Below are positions 17,263 to 25,077 of a stretch of DNA of 40,936 nucleotides, piece after piece. The DNA comes from Kutzneria sp. 744. GTDB lineage: Bacteria; Actinomycetota; Actinomycetes; Mycobacteriales; Pseudonocardiaceae. How positions within the stretch are numbered: position 1 is the stretch's first letter; each line of letters begins with the position of its first letter. The notes beneath the pieces are model-generated. The model made no database searches and had not been told where the DNA came from. It saw nothing but the letters and a program-made list of their open reading frames with translations. The stretch covers positions 6,791,874 to 6,832,809 of the forward strand of contig NZ_KK037166.1 of the NCBI RefSeq assembly GCF_000568255.1, in the 5' to 3' direction. A program made the position numbers and the translations under genes.

Positions 17263-18213
17263 TCAGTCCACCGTCACGTAGTCGGGGCCGCTGTAGTGGC
17301 CCTCAAGCTGGGTGCGTCGCTGCATCAACAGGTCGTTGAGCAGGCTGGACGCGCCGAATCGGAACAGCGTCGGCGTCAGCCACTCCTCGCCGGCCACCTC
17401 GTGTACCGCGACCAGGTAGCGGATCGCGTCCTTGGTGGTGCGGATGCCGCCCGCGGGCTTCACGCCGCGCAGCTCGCCGGTGCGGTCCCGCCAGTCGCGC
17501 ACCGCCTGCAGCATCACGTGCGTCACGGGCAGCGTGGCGGCGGGGGAGACCTTGCCGGTGGAGGTCTTGATGAAGTCGCCGCCGGCCAGCAGCGCCAGCC
17601 AGGAGGCCCGGCGCACGTTGTCGTACGTCGAGAGCTCGCCGGTCTCCAGGATCACCTTGAGGTGCGCGCCGCCGCAGGCCGCCTTGATCGCCACGATCTC
17701 GTCATACACCTGGCCGTAGCGGCCGGACAGGAAGGCGCCCCGGTCGATCACCATGTCGATCTCGGTGGCGCCGGCCTCGACGGCCATCGCGGTGTCGGCC
17801 AGCTTGACCGCGCGGTTGGAGCGCCCGGACGGGAAGGCCGTGGCCACGCTGGCCACGCCCACCCCGCTGTCGCCCACGCCGGCCACGGCCGTGGCGACCA
17901 TGTCCGGGTAGACGCAGACGGCGCCGACGTGCGGCACGTCCGCGTACTCGGGGTCGGGCCTGCGGGCCTTGGCGGCCAGGGTGCGGACCTTGCCAGGCGT
18001 GTCGGCGCCCTCCAGCGTGGTCAGGTCGACCATGGAGATCGCGGTGTCGATGGCCCACATCTTGGAGGCCTTCTTGATGCTCCGCGTGCCGAGGGTGGCC
18101 GCGCGCTGTTCGACGCCGACCTGGTCCACCCCGGGCAGTCCGTGCAGGAAGCGCCGCAGGGACGCGTCGTCGCGCGTGACCTCCGACAGTTCTGTCTGAG
18201 AAGGGGCTGACAT
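17263..18213 (-). CDS. deoC: Deoxyribose-phosphate aldolase
   Basis: Class I aldolase, 316 residues, cleaving 2-deoxyribose-5-phosphate to acetaldehyde and glyceraldehyde-3-phosphate. The Schiff-base lysine is K216 in GGDFIKTSTGK. Proton relay residues lie at D153 (TEIDMVID) and in the GVKPAGGIRT lysine. It is longer than E. coli DeoC at the N-terminus (about 40 extra residues), as usual in actinobacteria. ATG 18213 is preferred; the frame remains open to 18279 but would overlap the divergent gene start. First gene of the deoC-ALDH-short ALDH operon. Substrate derives from thymidine phosphorylase and PNP products after mutase action. Confidence 0.95.
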   Translation of the reverse strand: MSAPSQTELSEVTRDDASLRRFLHGLPGVDQVGVEQRAATLGTRSIKKASKMWAIDTAISMVDLTTLEGADTPGKVRTLAAKARRPDPEYADVPHVGAVCVYPDMVATAVAGVGDSGVGVASVATAFPSGRSNRAVKLADTAMAVEAGATEIDMVIDRGAFLSGRYGQVYDEIVAIKAACGGAHLKVILETGELSTYDNVRRASWLALLAGGDFIKTSTGKVSPAATLPVTHVMLQAVRDWRDRTGELRGVKPAGGIRTTKDAIRYLVAVHEVAGEEWLTPTLFRFGASSLLNDLLMQRRTQLEGHYSGPDYVTVD

Positions 18214-18272
18214 GGGATCGAGTCTAAGTGGCCATTGCGTGCGTATGTCCTCATAGACGTGAGGAGGGCGCC

Positions 18273-18995
18273 GTGACATTGACCCCGGACGAGGTGCACG
18301 CAGTCGTTTTCAACCCGCCGCCGCCCGGCCGCCGGGCCTACCACTCGGGCGAGGTGGACGACTTCGTCGACCGCATCGAGGCGACGATGCGCGGCGAGGA
18401 CACCCTCACCGGCCAGGAGGTGAACAAGGTCAAGTTCCACAAGCCGCCGGCCGGCGAGGAGGGCTATTTCGACTACGAGGTCGACCAGTTCCTGGCCCTG
18501 GCCGCCGAGTCGCTCGGCTGCGGCTACGACGTGGTCGACGTCGACGCCTTCCTGGACCGGGTGGTCAACGCCCTGCACGGCACCGAGCGGCTCACCGTCG
18601 AGGAGGTCCGGGGCGTGCAGTTCCGGCGGGCCACCGGCGGGGCCGACGGCTACAACGAGGACGGTGTCGACGCCTTCCTGCTGATCATCGCCCGGGTGCT
18701 GGAGCGCCTGGGCGGCCGGCCGCGCGCGCTGACCGCCGACGACATCGTCGCCGTCGGCTTCCACACCGCCGAGAAGGGCACCCGGGGCTACAACGAGGAC
18801 GAGGTCGACAGCTTCCTCGACCGGGTGGAGGCGACCCTGCGCGGCCGTGGCCGCCTCACCGCCGCCCAGGTCCGCGAGGTGACCTTCGGCGAGGCCCTCA
18901 TCGAGGGCGAGGGCTACGACCAGGAGGAGGTCGACGCCTTCATCGACATGATCGAGGTCCAACTGGCCGCCGCCCACTACCGCCCCGCCATGTGA
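18273..18995 (+). CDS. Protein of five and a half tandem DivIVA-type repeats
   Basis: A 240-residue protein built almost entirely of repeats. LT..EV..V.F segments begin near 3, 45, 107, 153 and 195. Each is followed by GY..DEVD.FLD.V (residues about 22-35, 65-75, 125-137, 172-184, 214-226), and there is an extra half unit at 84-102 (GYDVVDVDAFLDRV). This is the N-terminal DivIVA/Wag31 membrane-binding motif copied without the long C-terminal coiled coil. DivIVA domains sense negatively curved membrane at poles and septa, so a multivalent polar or septal protein is plausible but not shown. GTG 18273 is selected for its GAGGAGG site rather than the upstream ATG 18228. It is divergent from deoC. 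Confidence 0.87.
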   Translation: MTLTPDEVHAVVFNPPPPGRRAYHSGEVDDFVDRIEATMRGEDTLTGQEVNKVKFHKPPAGEEGYFDYEVDQFLALAAESLGCGYDVVDVDAFLDRVVNALHGTERLTVEEVRGVQFRRATGGADGYNEDGVDAFLLIIARVLERLGGRPRALTADDIVAVGFHTAEKGTRGYNEDEVDSFLDRVEATLRGRGRLTAAQVREVTFGEALIEGEGYDQEEVDAFIDMIEVQLAAAHYRPAM

Positions 18996-19001
18996 CCCCC
19001 G

Positions 19002-19069
19002 CGAGTCACGCTCTCCGGCACACCGAAACACGGTTTCCGGCACACCGCGAGTCCCGCTCTCGGGCAACC
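19002..19069 (+). repeat. Left pair of short dispersed repeats (GAGTC[A/C]CGCTCTC)
   Basis: Two copies of the motif GAGTC[A/C]CGCTCTC[C/G]GG occur here (19003-19018 and 19049-19064), with related spacer text (GGCACACCG twice). Two inverted copies lie on the other side of the small gene 19100-19375. Confidence 0.7.
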
Positions 19070-19099
19070 ATGAAACCGGTTGGGGACACGTGGGTTCGG

Positions 19100-19375
19100 C
19101 TACGGGACCCAGTTCGCCGTGATGGTGCAGCGGGCCTCCGAGGCGGTGCCGCCCGTGACCGTGAAGCCGAACTGGATGGTCACGTCGCTCGGCGGCTCAG
19201 CGCCGTTGCGGAGGTTGGCCAGCGCGGCCTGGAGTGTCGGTCGGACCTTCTCCACCGCCTCGCGCAGCGCGCCGCCGGCCTCGGTTACGAGGTTGCCGGA
19301 GCGGTCGAGCGCCCCGTCCACCTCGACCAGCACGTTGTCGCCGTCGTCCAGCGTCAAAGCCACCACGTTCACCAT
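19100..19375 (-). CDS. Small Trypco1 (CU044_2847 family) domain protein
   Basis: A 91-residue protein. It begins MVNVVALTLDDGDNVLVEVD, has a central amphipathic helix (ALREAVEKVRPTLQAALANL), then the conserved PSDVTIQFGFTVTG strand and an ITANWVP end. This matches the trypsin-co-occurring domain 1 (CU044_2847) pattern as I remember it, a domain found with proteases, STAND-type or effector-associated proteins. No such partner is adjacent here. ATG 19375 is chosen over the longer start at 19408 because AGGAG lies seven bases upstream. The gene is bracketed by two pairs of short repeats. Confidence 0.75.
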   Translation of the reverse strand: MVNVVALTLDDGDNVLVEVDGALDRSGNLVTEAGGALREAVEKVRPTLQAALANLRNGAEPPSDVTIQFGFTVTGGTASEARCTITANWVP

Positions 19376-19500
19376 GACGACTCCTGGAGTTGACCCGATG
19401 TTCGCCACAGGTTAGATCCGGGATCGCCGGCCAGGCGGGTGAAAACGCCTGGTGTCCCGCCATTGAGGGACAGGCGTGCCGAAACCGTGATTCGGTGGGT

Positions 19501-19552
19501 CCGAGAGCGTGACTCACGGAAGTCGACACAGGGTTGCCCGAGAGCGGGATTC
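19501..19552 (-). repeat. Right pair of short dispersed repeats, inverted relative to the left pair
   Basis: CCGAGAGCGTGACTC (19501-19515) and GCCCGAGAGCGGGATTC (19536-19552) are reverse complements of the left-hand motifs at 19003-19018 and 19049-19064. The second copy shares 20 of 21 bases (19532-19552) with the complement of 19049-19069. Confidence 0.7.
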
Positions 19553-19559
19553 GCGGTTT

Positions 19560-20183
19560 TCAGCGGTCCAGTTGGCGGGGGTTGGGTTTGCGGGGGCGGC
19601 GTTTGACGGAGACTTCGGCCATCAGGGCCAGGCCGGTGATGCGCAGGACGGGGGAGCCGGGGACGCCGGGGCCGTCGGCGGCGCGCTTGAACTCGCCCAT
19701 GAAGCCGATGCCGTCGATGCGCACGGTCAGGTCCGGCGGCACGATGATCCGGATCGCGCCCATGATCGCCGTGGCGGTGATGGTGCACTCGGCGGCCTCG
19801 AAGCCGGCGTCCCGCAGGTCCAGCTTCACCTCGCCCATGAACGCCGAGGCGGTGTAGTGCGCCGGCACGACCCAGTCGCCACTGCGCACGGTCTGGCTCA
19901 TGATCGCCATGGACGCCGTCGACGTGGCCGAGCCGCCGACCATCGGCGACAACTGCCCGCCCACGGCCGGCACCAGCGGCATGGGCACGGGCGCGTCCGG
20001 CAGGTCACGGGTGAACGGCACCAGCTCACCGAAGGTCTTGGCCTTGTACAGCCCGGCCAGCCGCTCGTCCAGCTCGCTCACGGTCAGCCGACCGTCGGCC
20101 ATCGCCTTGTGCAGCACCTGCGCCACCCGCTCACGGTCGGCGTCCGAGGCCCGCATGGACATGGGGTCAGGCTGCTCGCTCAC
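19560..20183 (-). CDS. DUF1707 (SHOCT-like) domain protein with LiaF-like C-terminal domain
   Basis: A 207-residue soluble protein. Residues about 10-62 form the DUF1707 domain: MRASDADRERVAQVLHKAMADGRLTVSELDERL. A linker of about 40 residues follows. A beta-rich C-terminal domain (about 100-190) alternates MGEVKLDL, IMGAIRIIVP and FMGEFKR repeats, like the cell-wall-active antibiotic response (LiaF/DUF2154-type) fold. The C-terminus is basic. In actinobacteria such proteins are common and mostly uncharacterised; a role in envelope stress is only a guess. ATG 20183 starts inside a conserved N-terminus. It is monocistronic, downstream of the efe operon. Confidence 0.87.
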   Translation of the reverse strand: MSEQPDPMSMRASDADRERVAQVLHKAMADGRLTVSELDERLAGLYKAKTFGELVPFTRDLPDAPVPMPLVPAVGGQLSPMVGGSATSTASMAIMSQTVRSGDWVVPAHYTASAFMGEVKLDLRDAGFEAAECTITATAIMGAIRIIVPPDLTVRIDGIGFMGEFKRAADGPGVPGSPVLRITGLALMAEVSVKRRPRKPNPRQLDR

Positions 20184-20227
20184 GTCGAAAGCCTAGAGCC
20201 CCGGCCTACCCCCGCGCAGGCCCATTG

Positions 20228-20252
20228 GGCGGCCGGCGCGGCACCGGCCGCC
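20228..20252. terminator. GC-rich hairpin downstream of the efe operon
   Basis: GGCGGCCGG (20228-20236) pairs perfectly with CCGGCCGCC (20244-20252) over a 7-base loop. It lies about 125 bases after the efeB stop and before the DUF1707 gene. There is no T tract, so termination is uncertain. The rest of 20184-20377 shows nothing recognisable. Confidence 0.35.
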
Positions 20253-20377
20253 GTGACCGGCGCAGGGTGCACGCCCAACATCGGCACGGCACCCCGACGC
20301 AGCCCGAATCCGCCATGCCGCACCGCCTCCCGAGACCGCTCCCGACGACGTGAACATCGCCGGGAACCGCGGGAACG

Positions 20378-21577
20378 CTACGTGAACAGGCCCTGTCCCC
20401 AGAACTGTCCCGGCGTGACCCCGGGCGGGCACGCGAACAGCCCGCTGCCGATGTGCTGGATGTACTCGTTGAGCGCGTCGGCGGCCAATGCCTTCTGCAC
20501 GGTGACGAACTGCTTGGGGTCCTTCATGAAGGCGATGAAGAACAGGCCCCCCAACAGGTTTCCGGTGGAGTCGGTGCCGTCGGTGAACGAGTAACCCCGG
20601 CGCAGCAGGTGGATGCCGCCGTTGTGCTCCGGCGAGGCGAGCCGGATGTGGGCGTCGTCGGGGATGTCGGTGCTGCCGAGGTTGGGCGTGTCGAACTCCT
20701 CGGCGCCGCCCAGCGGGGCGCCGCTGGTCTTGTAGCGCCCGAACACCTTCTGCTGGTCGCCCAGGTAGTCACGGTCCCAGGTCTCGATGTACATCCGGAT
20801 CCGCCGGGCCACCAGGTAGCTGCCGCCGCGCAGCCACTCCTGGTCGGTTTCCTGGCCCACCCACACGTTCTGGTCGATCAGGTCGGTCTGCTCCGAGCGC
20901 AGGTTGCGGGTGCCGTCCTTGAAGCCCATGAGGTTGCGCGGCGTGGCCTGCGCGCTGGAGGTCGACGCCGTGCGGCCGAATCCGAGCTGCATCCATCGCA
21001 GCACAACGGTTCCCGCCCCGAGCCGGGCCAGGTTGCGCACCGCGTGGAAGGTCACCTGCGGGTCGTCGGCGCAGGCCTGGATGCACAGATCACCGTTGGT
21101 GTAGGCGGGATCCAGGTCTTCCGGCACGAGTTTCGGCAGCGGTGTCAACGCCTTCGGCCTCTTGGCCGCCAGTCCGAACCGGTCGTCGAACAGCGACGTG
21201 CCGAAGCCGATCGTCACAGTCAGGTTGCCGGGCTTGAGACCGTCGGCCTCGCCGGTGTCGGCCGGCGGCGCCTGGAGATCGGCCGCGCCGCCCGGCACCA
21301 GGTGGCCCTTGGTCATCGCCTCGGCCGCGGCGGTCCACGTCTTCAGCACGCGGACCAGCTCGTCACGGTCCTTGGTGATCACGTCGAACGCCGCGAACGT
21401 GAGCCGATCCTGTTGCGGCGTGGTGATTCCGGCCTGGTGCTCGGCGTTGAACGGCACCACCTGGGTGGCGTTGGCCGCGCTGACCGACGTCGCCATGGCG
21501 TCGGCCGCGACGAGACCGCCGATGCCGACCGCGCCCAACCCGGAGAGCAACCGGCGGCGGGACAGACTCGGCGTCAC
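20378..21577 (-). CDS. efeB: Deferrochelatase/peroxidase EfeB (Dyp-type)
   Basis: A 399-residue secreted DyP-type heme peroxidase. A Tat signal is visible at the N-terminus (SRRRLLSGLGAVGIGGLVAA). GFKDGTRN at 218-225 carries the catalytic Asp, and H310 in DDAHIRLASPEHNG is the likely heme ligand. EfeB oxidises ferrous iron, or removes iron from heme, as part of the EfeUOB uptake system. Start is GTG 21577 in a four-base GTGA overlap with efeO. It is the last gene of the operon; regulation is likely through the iron boxes upstream of efeU. Confidence 0.95.
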   Translation of the reverse strand: MTPSLSRRRLLSGLGAVGIGGLVAADAMATSVSAANATQVVPFNAEHQAGITTPQQDRLTFAAFDVITKDRDELVRVLKTWTAAAEAMTKGHLVPGGAADLQAPPADTGEADGLKPGNLTVTIGFGTSLFDDRFGLAAKRPKALTPLPKLVPEDLDPAYTNGDLCIQACADDPQVTFHAVRNLARLGAGTVVLRWMQLGFGRTASTSSAQATPRNLMGFKDGTRNLRSEQTDLIDQNVWVGQETDQEWLRGGSYLVARRIRMYIETWDRDYLGDQQKVFGRYKTSGAPLGGAEEFDTPNLGSTDIPDDAHIRLASPEHNGGIHLLRRGYSFTDGTDSTGNLLGGLFFIAFMKDPKQFVTVQKALAADALNEYIQHIGSGLFACPPGVTPGQFWGQGLFT

Positions 21578-22731
21578 TGCGCGACCTTCCCGGCCACCTG
21601 CGACATCGCCTCACCCAACGCGTTCACGGCCTGGGACAACACCTTCTGCTGGTCCTTGGTCACCGTCGAGTAGTCGACGTAGCCGGTGTTGAGGTAGCCG
21701 GGGCTCTGCTCGTACGGCTTGAGTGCCGCCGACACCGCAGCGGCCCGGTCCTGCACCGTCTTGGCCACGTCGGGCGCATTGCGCTGCAACGCCGGAAGCA
21801 GCACGCTGAAGGCCTCCATGGAGCCGTCCAGGTTGCCCTTGAAGTCCACCAGGTCGATGTGCGAGTAGCGCTCCTCCTCGCCGGTGACCTTGGACTTCTG
21901 GATCTCGTCGACCAGCTCGGTGGCGCCGTTGGCGATCTCGGCCGGCTGGTAGCCCGCCTTGGCCACCAGCTGCTGCAGCTTGGTCACGTTGGCGACGAGC
22001 TCGTCGGCCATCGGGCCCATGCCGTCGAGCTTCTTGGCCTCGAAGACGGCCTGCTCGATCTTGTGGAAGCCCTTGAAGTCGGCGGGGTTGTCGAAGTCGT
22101 CGGCGCGGCCGTCGATGTTCTTGTCGAGGTCGCCCCAGATCTCCGCGACCGGCTCGACCTTCTCGTAGAACACGCGGGCCGGGCCGTAGGTCACACCGGC
22201 CTTGGCGATGTCGCCGGCCTTGACCGCGTCGGCGAACGTCTGCGTGCTGGTGACCAGCTGGTTGACCTGGTCGAGGACCCACTTGCCGTAGTCGGTGGTC
22301 GCCGTGACCAGGGCCGGGTTGTCCTTCCACGACTTGCTGGCCTGGCCGGTCACGTGGAAGTCCCACTTCTCCTGCTTGGCCCCGGGGCAGTAGATCTGGT
22401 AGTCGCCCTTGGCCAGCTCCAGGGAGAAGCCGCCGTCGAGGCCGGGCGTGAGGTTCTCCTGCTCGCCGAGCATCTGCGTGCCGGACATCAGCTCGGCCTC
22501 GGTGACGGCGCCCGCGTCCTTGTTGGACACCTTGAAGTTCACCGTGCCGCTGGAGATCGACGAGGGCGTCGGCTGGCAGCCGTCGGCCGTGATCGCCACC
22601 GTGACGTCGCCACCTTCGCCTGCGGGCGCGTTGTTCTGCGGGGCGCTTCCGCTGGTGCTGCTGCCCCCACAGGCGGTGAGGGCCAGGGTCGCCGCCGCCG
22701 CGATCGCGGTCAGGCCGATGGTGCTTCTCAC
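21574..22731 (-). CDS. efeO: Iron uptake lipoprotein EfeO
   Basis: A 385-residue exported iron-binding protein. The signal peptide ends in the lipobox LTAC with C21. An N-terminal cupredoxin-like domain (about 40-130) has GCQPTPSSISSGTVNFKV and YQIYCPG. An imelysin/M75-like domain (about 145-380) follows, with the HxxE motif H223-KIE226 expected to bind metal. It is thought to capture iron and pass it to EfeU. GTG 22731 overlaps the efeU stop by four bases (GTGA), and its own stop overlaps the start of efeB. The open frame continues far upstream as a shadow of efeU and is not coding there. Confidence 0.95.
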   Translation of the reverse strand: MRSTIGLTAIAAAATLALTACGGSSTSGSAPQNNAPAGEGGDVTVAITADGCQPTPSSISSGTVNFKVSNKDAGAVTEAELMSGTQMLGEQENLTPGLDGGFSLELAKGDYQIYCPGAKQEKWDFHVTGQASKSWKDNPALVTATTDYGKWVLDQVNQLVTSTQTFADAVKAGDIAKAGVTYGPARVFYEKVEPVAEIWGDLDKNIDGRADDFDNPADFKGFHKIEQAVFEAKKLDGMGPMADELVANVTKLQQLVAKAGYQPAEIANGATELVDEIQKSKVTGEEERYSHIDLVDFKGNLDGSMEAFSVLLPALQRNAPDVAKTVQDRAAAVSAALKPYEQSPGYLNTGYVDYSTVTKDQQKVLSQAVNALGEAMSQVAGKVAQ

Positions 22732-23564
22732 GGGTTGCTCGCTCCAATCAGCTTCTTCTTCGCGGCCGTCCTCGGCCACAACACGTACGCGAGCATCGGG
22801 ACGGCGTAGACCAGCCAGCCCGTCAGCTCGATCACCGTCGGGTAGGGCTGCACGCCCAGCACGCCGCTGAACAGCGAGTACAGCGGGGTTCCCTGCACCA
22901 CCAGCCACGACAGGTTCAGCGCCCGCTCCTGGCCGAACGTGAGCCAGTGCGCCTCGAACGCCGTGTGCAGCGTGGACATCACCAGGCCGGCGGCGACGAT
23001 CACCAGGACGATGCCGGTGATGCGGAAGAACCGGCTCAGGTTGAGCCGCACGCCGCCCTTGTAGATGCCGTACCCGATGGCCGCGGCGACCAGGATGCCC
23101 AGCAGCGCGCCGAGGAACGACAGCGTGGCGTTGCCGCTGGCCTGGGTCAGCGCCAGCAGGAACACCGCCGTCTCGAAGCCTTCGCGCAGCACCGCCAGGA
23201 ACGCCATGACGACCAGCGCCATGGTGGAGCCCTGGGCCAGCGCGCTGGCGGCGGCGCCCTCGAGTTCCTTCTTCAGGCCGCGGGAGTGCTTGGCCATCCA
23301 CAGCACCATGTACGTGACCATGACCACGGCCAGCGCGCCGACCACGGTCTCCAGGCCTTCCTGGCCCTGCTGCGGCAGCTCCTGGGAGACGATCCGGAGG
23401 GTGACGCCGATGACGACGCACAGCGCCACCGCGATGCCGACGCCGATCCAGACCTGCCGCAGCGTGTCCTTGCGGCCCTGTTGGGCCAGGAACGCGGCGA
23501 TGATCCCGACGATCAGCGAGGCCTCCAGGCCTTCGCGCAGTCCGATCACGAACGTGGGCAGCAT
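22728..23564 (-). CDS. efeU: Iron permease EfeU (OFeT/FTR1 family)
   Basis: A 278-residue membrane permease with about seven helices. Two iron-binding REGxE motifs are present: REGLE at 10-14 and REGFE at 127-131, each inside a hydrophobic helix. It transports ferric iron oxidised at the outer face. ATG 23564 is preferred over TTG 23576 because a GGGAG site stands six bases before the ATG, and because a predicted iron box covers 23576. It is first in the efeU-efeO-efeB operon, divergent from upp. Confidence 0.95.
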   Translation of the reverse strand: MLPTFVIGLREGLEASLIVGIIAAFLAQQGRKDTLRQVWIGVGIAVALCVVIGVTLRIVSQELPQQGQEGLETVVGALAVVMVTYMVLWMAKHSRGLKKELEGAAASALAQGSTMALVVMAFLAVLREGFETAVFLLALTQASGNATLSFLGALLGILVAAAIGYGIYKGGVRLNLSRFFRITGIVLVIVAAGLVMSTLHTAFEAHWLTFGQERALNLSWLVVQGTPLYSLFSGVLGVQPYPTVIELTGWLVYAVPMLAYVLWPRTAAKKKLIGASNP

Positions 23565-23575
23565 CAGGTCTCCCA

Positions 23576-23611
23576 ATAGGCGTGCCTAACCTGTAGGTAA
23601 GGCGAGGCTAT
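23576..23611 (-). promoter_or_regulatory. Two overlapping DtxR/IdeR-type iron boxes upstream of efeU
   Basis: Two 19-base sites each match the consensus TTAGGTTAGGCTAACCTAA at 13 of 19 positions: 23576-23594 (read on the minus strand as ACAGGTTAGGCACGCCTAT) and 23593-23611 (plus strand GTAGGTAAGGCGAGGCTAT). They share two bases and sit just upstream of the efeU ribosome-binding site. Iron-dependent repression is expected. Confidence 0.65.
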
Positions 23612-23695
23612 CTAAAACAGCCCGTGGCGCACTGTCAACCAGATGGGGGACCTGTCACGCGAAAGCCGGACATCCGGCGGCTAACGTGACCACCC

Positions 23696-24319
23696 ATGGA
23701 CGTCCTCGTCGTCGATCACCCGCTGGCCAGGGCCCGCCTGACCACCATGCGGGACGCGCGCACCGACAGCGCCGCGTTCCGGGCCGCCCTGCACGAGCTG
23801 ACTGTGATGCTCGTCTACGAGGCGACCCGGGAGGCCCCCGTGGCCACCGAGCGGATCCACACGCCCGTCGCCCGCACCGACGGCTACCGGCTGAGCAACC
23901 CGCCCCTGCTCGTGCCGGTGCTGCGGGCCGGCCTGGGCATGGCCGACCAGGCGCACAAGCTCATTCCCGACGCCCAGATGGGCTTCGTCGGGCTGGCCCG
24001 GGACGAGCAGACCCTGCAGCCGACGCCGTACATGGAGTCGCTGCCCGAGTCGCTGGCCGGCCGGCCCGTGCTGGTGCTCGACCCGATGCTGGCCACCGGC
24101 GGGTCCATGGTCCACACGATCAATCTGCTCACCGAGCGTGGCGCCACCGACGTCACCGCCGTGTGCGCCCTGGCCGCGCCCGAGGGCATCCGTCGGCTGG
24201 AGGAGTCCGGCCTGCCGGTGCGGGTTGTCACGGCGAGCATCGACGAGCGGCTCAACGAGTCCGGCTTCATCGTGCCGGGTCTCGGCGACGCCGGCGACCG
24301 TCAGTACGGGGCGGTCTGA
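23696..24319 (+). CDS. upp: Uracil phosphoribosyltransferase
   Basis: A 207-residue type I phosphoribosyltransferase that makes UMP from uracil and PRPP, the usual family length. The PRPP-binding loop is seen in [12 protein letters not shown], and the uracil-binding C-terminus in [29 protein letters not shown] is a further family motif. ATG 23696 follows closely on the divergent efe promoter; no strong ribosome-binding site is visible. It recycles uracil liberated by pyrimidine phosphorolysis. In mycobacteria upp lies beside pmmB and deoD; here those genes are 6-9 kb away. Confidence 0.96.
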   Translation: MDVLVVDHPLARARLTTMRDARTDSAAFRAALHELTVMLVYEATREAPVATERIHTPVARTDGYRLSNPPLLVPVLRAGLGMADQAHKLIPDAQMGFVGLARDEQTLQPTPYMESLPESLAGRPVLVLDPMLATGGSMVHTINLLTERGATDVTAVCALAAPEGIRRLEESGLPVRVVTASIDERLNESGFIVPGLGDAGDRQYGAV

Positions 24320-24376
24320 GAAAAGCTTTACATCTAACGTTTGCCAGTTTTCCGGCTGCGTCTTTCGAGTGTCCGC

Positions 24377-24420
24377 ACTGGTCTAGACCTTGACGAAAGG
24401 TGGTCTGGACCACATTATTC
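24377..24420 (+). promoter_or_regulatory. Sigma-70-like promoter with two DasR-type (dre) sites and no clear gene
   Basis: Site 1, ACTGGTCTAGACCTTG (24377-24392), matches the DasR consensus ACTGGTCTAGACCACT at 13 of 16 positions. Site 2, GTGGTCTGGACCAC (24400-24413), is a 14-base palindrome with one central mismatch. Between and over them lie TTGACG (24390-24395) and CATTAT (24413-24418) spaced 17 bases, a good rightward promoter. Transcription would start near 24425, into the hairpin at 24427-24470 and antisense to the TetR gene. The arrangement resembles Streptomyces chitinase promoters. Confidence 0.65.
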
Positions 24421-24426
24421 GAGGGG

Positions 24427-24473
24427 CGAGGCCCGGGGAGGTCACGTGGCGGCCACTTCCCCGGGCCTCGTTT
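24427..24473 (+). terminator. Strong hairpin overlapping the tetR 3' end
   Basis: CGAGGCCCGGGGA (24427-24439) pairs perfectly with 24458-24470, and the loop contains a second stem, GTGGC-G-GCCAC. TTT follows on the plus strand. It can terminate upp transcription or the short transcript from the 24377-24420 promoter. Its right part encodes the last residues of the convergent tetR gene. Confidence 0.6.
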
Positions 24474-25077
24474 CGTGTCCGCGGACCCGGCGCCAGCCGT
24501 CGACGTGCGCCCGGACCGCCCGCTCGAAGGCCGGGTCCATCAGCTCCCGCGGCGGCAGATTCCCTTGCAGCTCCAGTGATGACAGCCCGTGCACGATGCC
24601 CCAGGCGGCCATCGCGATGAGGTCCGGGTTCTCGTCGACGAAAACGCCTCGGTCGACGCCCCGCAGCACGGTGTCGCGCAGCACGCGAAAGGCCGAGCCC
24701 GACACCTCGGCCAGCAGCACGTCCTGGTTGATGTGCGCCCGCGCGGCGTCGGTGAACAGCAGCGCATAGAGGTGGGGCTGGGCCAGCGCGTACCGGCGAT
24801 AGGCCAGGCCGAGCTGGATCAGGTCCTCGGCCGGATCGTCGGAGACCGGCGTCTCCCGCAGCTCCCGCGAGAAGCCCTCGAACGCCTCCAGGTAGACGGT
24901 TCTGATCAGGCCGGGCTTGCCGCCGAACAGCGAGTACACCGCCGTCGTCGACGTGTTCACGTCGGCCGCCAGCTTGCGCAGGCTCAGCGCGTCCACCCCG
25001 TCCAGGGAGATCAGTTCCGCCGCGCAGGTCAGCAGTCGGCCGCGCAGGGCCTCGTCGTGGGTCTTCGGTCGTGGCAC
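24442..25077 (-). CDS. TetR family transcriptional regulator
   Basis: A 211-residue repressor. The N-terminal helix-turn-helix (about 15-60) reads LLTCAAELISLDGVDALSLRKLAADVNTS followed by TAVYSLFGGKPGLI, a typical TetR DNA-binding domain. The C-terminal ligand-binding domain has LYALLFTD and AWGIVHGLSSLELQG, resembling the WHG-type C-terminal domain. Start is GTG 25077. It is divergent from the DUF4188 gene across 63 bases and probably controls it and itself. The ligand is unknown. Confidence 0.93.
   Translation of the reverse strand: MPRPKTHDEALRGRLLTCAAELISLDGVDALSLRKLAADVNTSTTAVYSLFGGKPGLIRTVYLEAFEGFSRELRETPVSDDPAEDLIQLGLAYRRYALAQPHLYALLFTDAARAHINQDVLLAEVSGSAFRVLRDTVLRGVDRGVFVDENPDLIAMAAWGIVHGLSSLELQGNLPPRELMDPAFERAVRAHVDGWRRVRGHETRPGEVAAT

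Noticed and set aside
15799-18210. An 803-codon open frame on the plus strand
   Set aside because: It is antisense to both ALDH genes and deoC, which have full family motifs; the frame is a GC-bias shadow rich in Arg, Gly, His and Val.
19002-19069. Possible CRISPR-like repeats
   Set aside because: Only two copies per side, short and imperfect, with no regular spacers and no cas genes.
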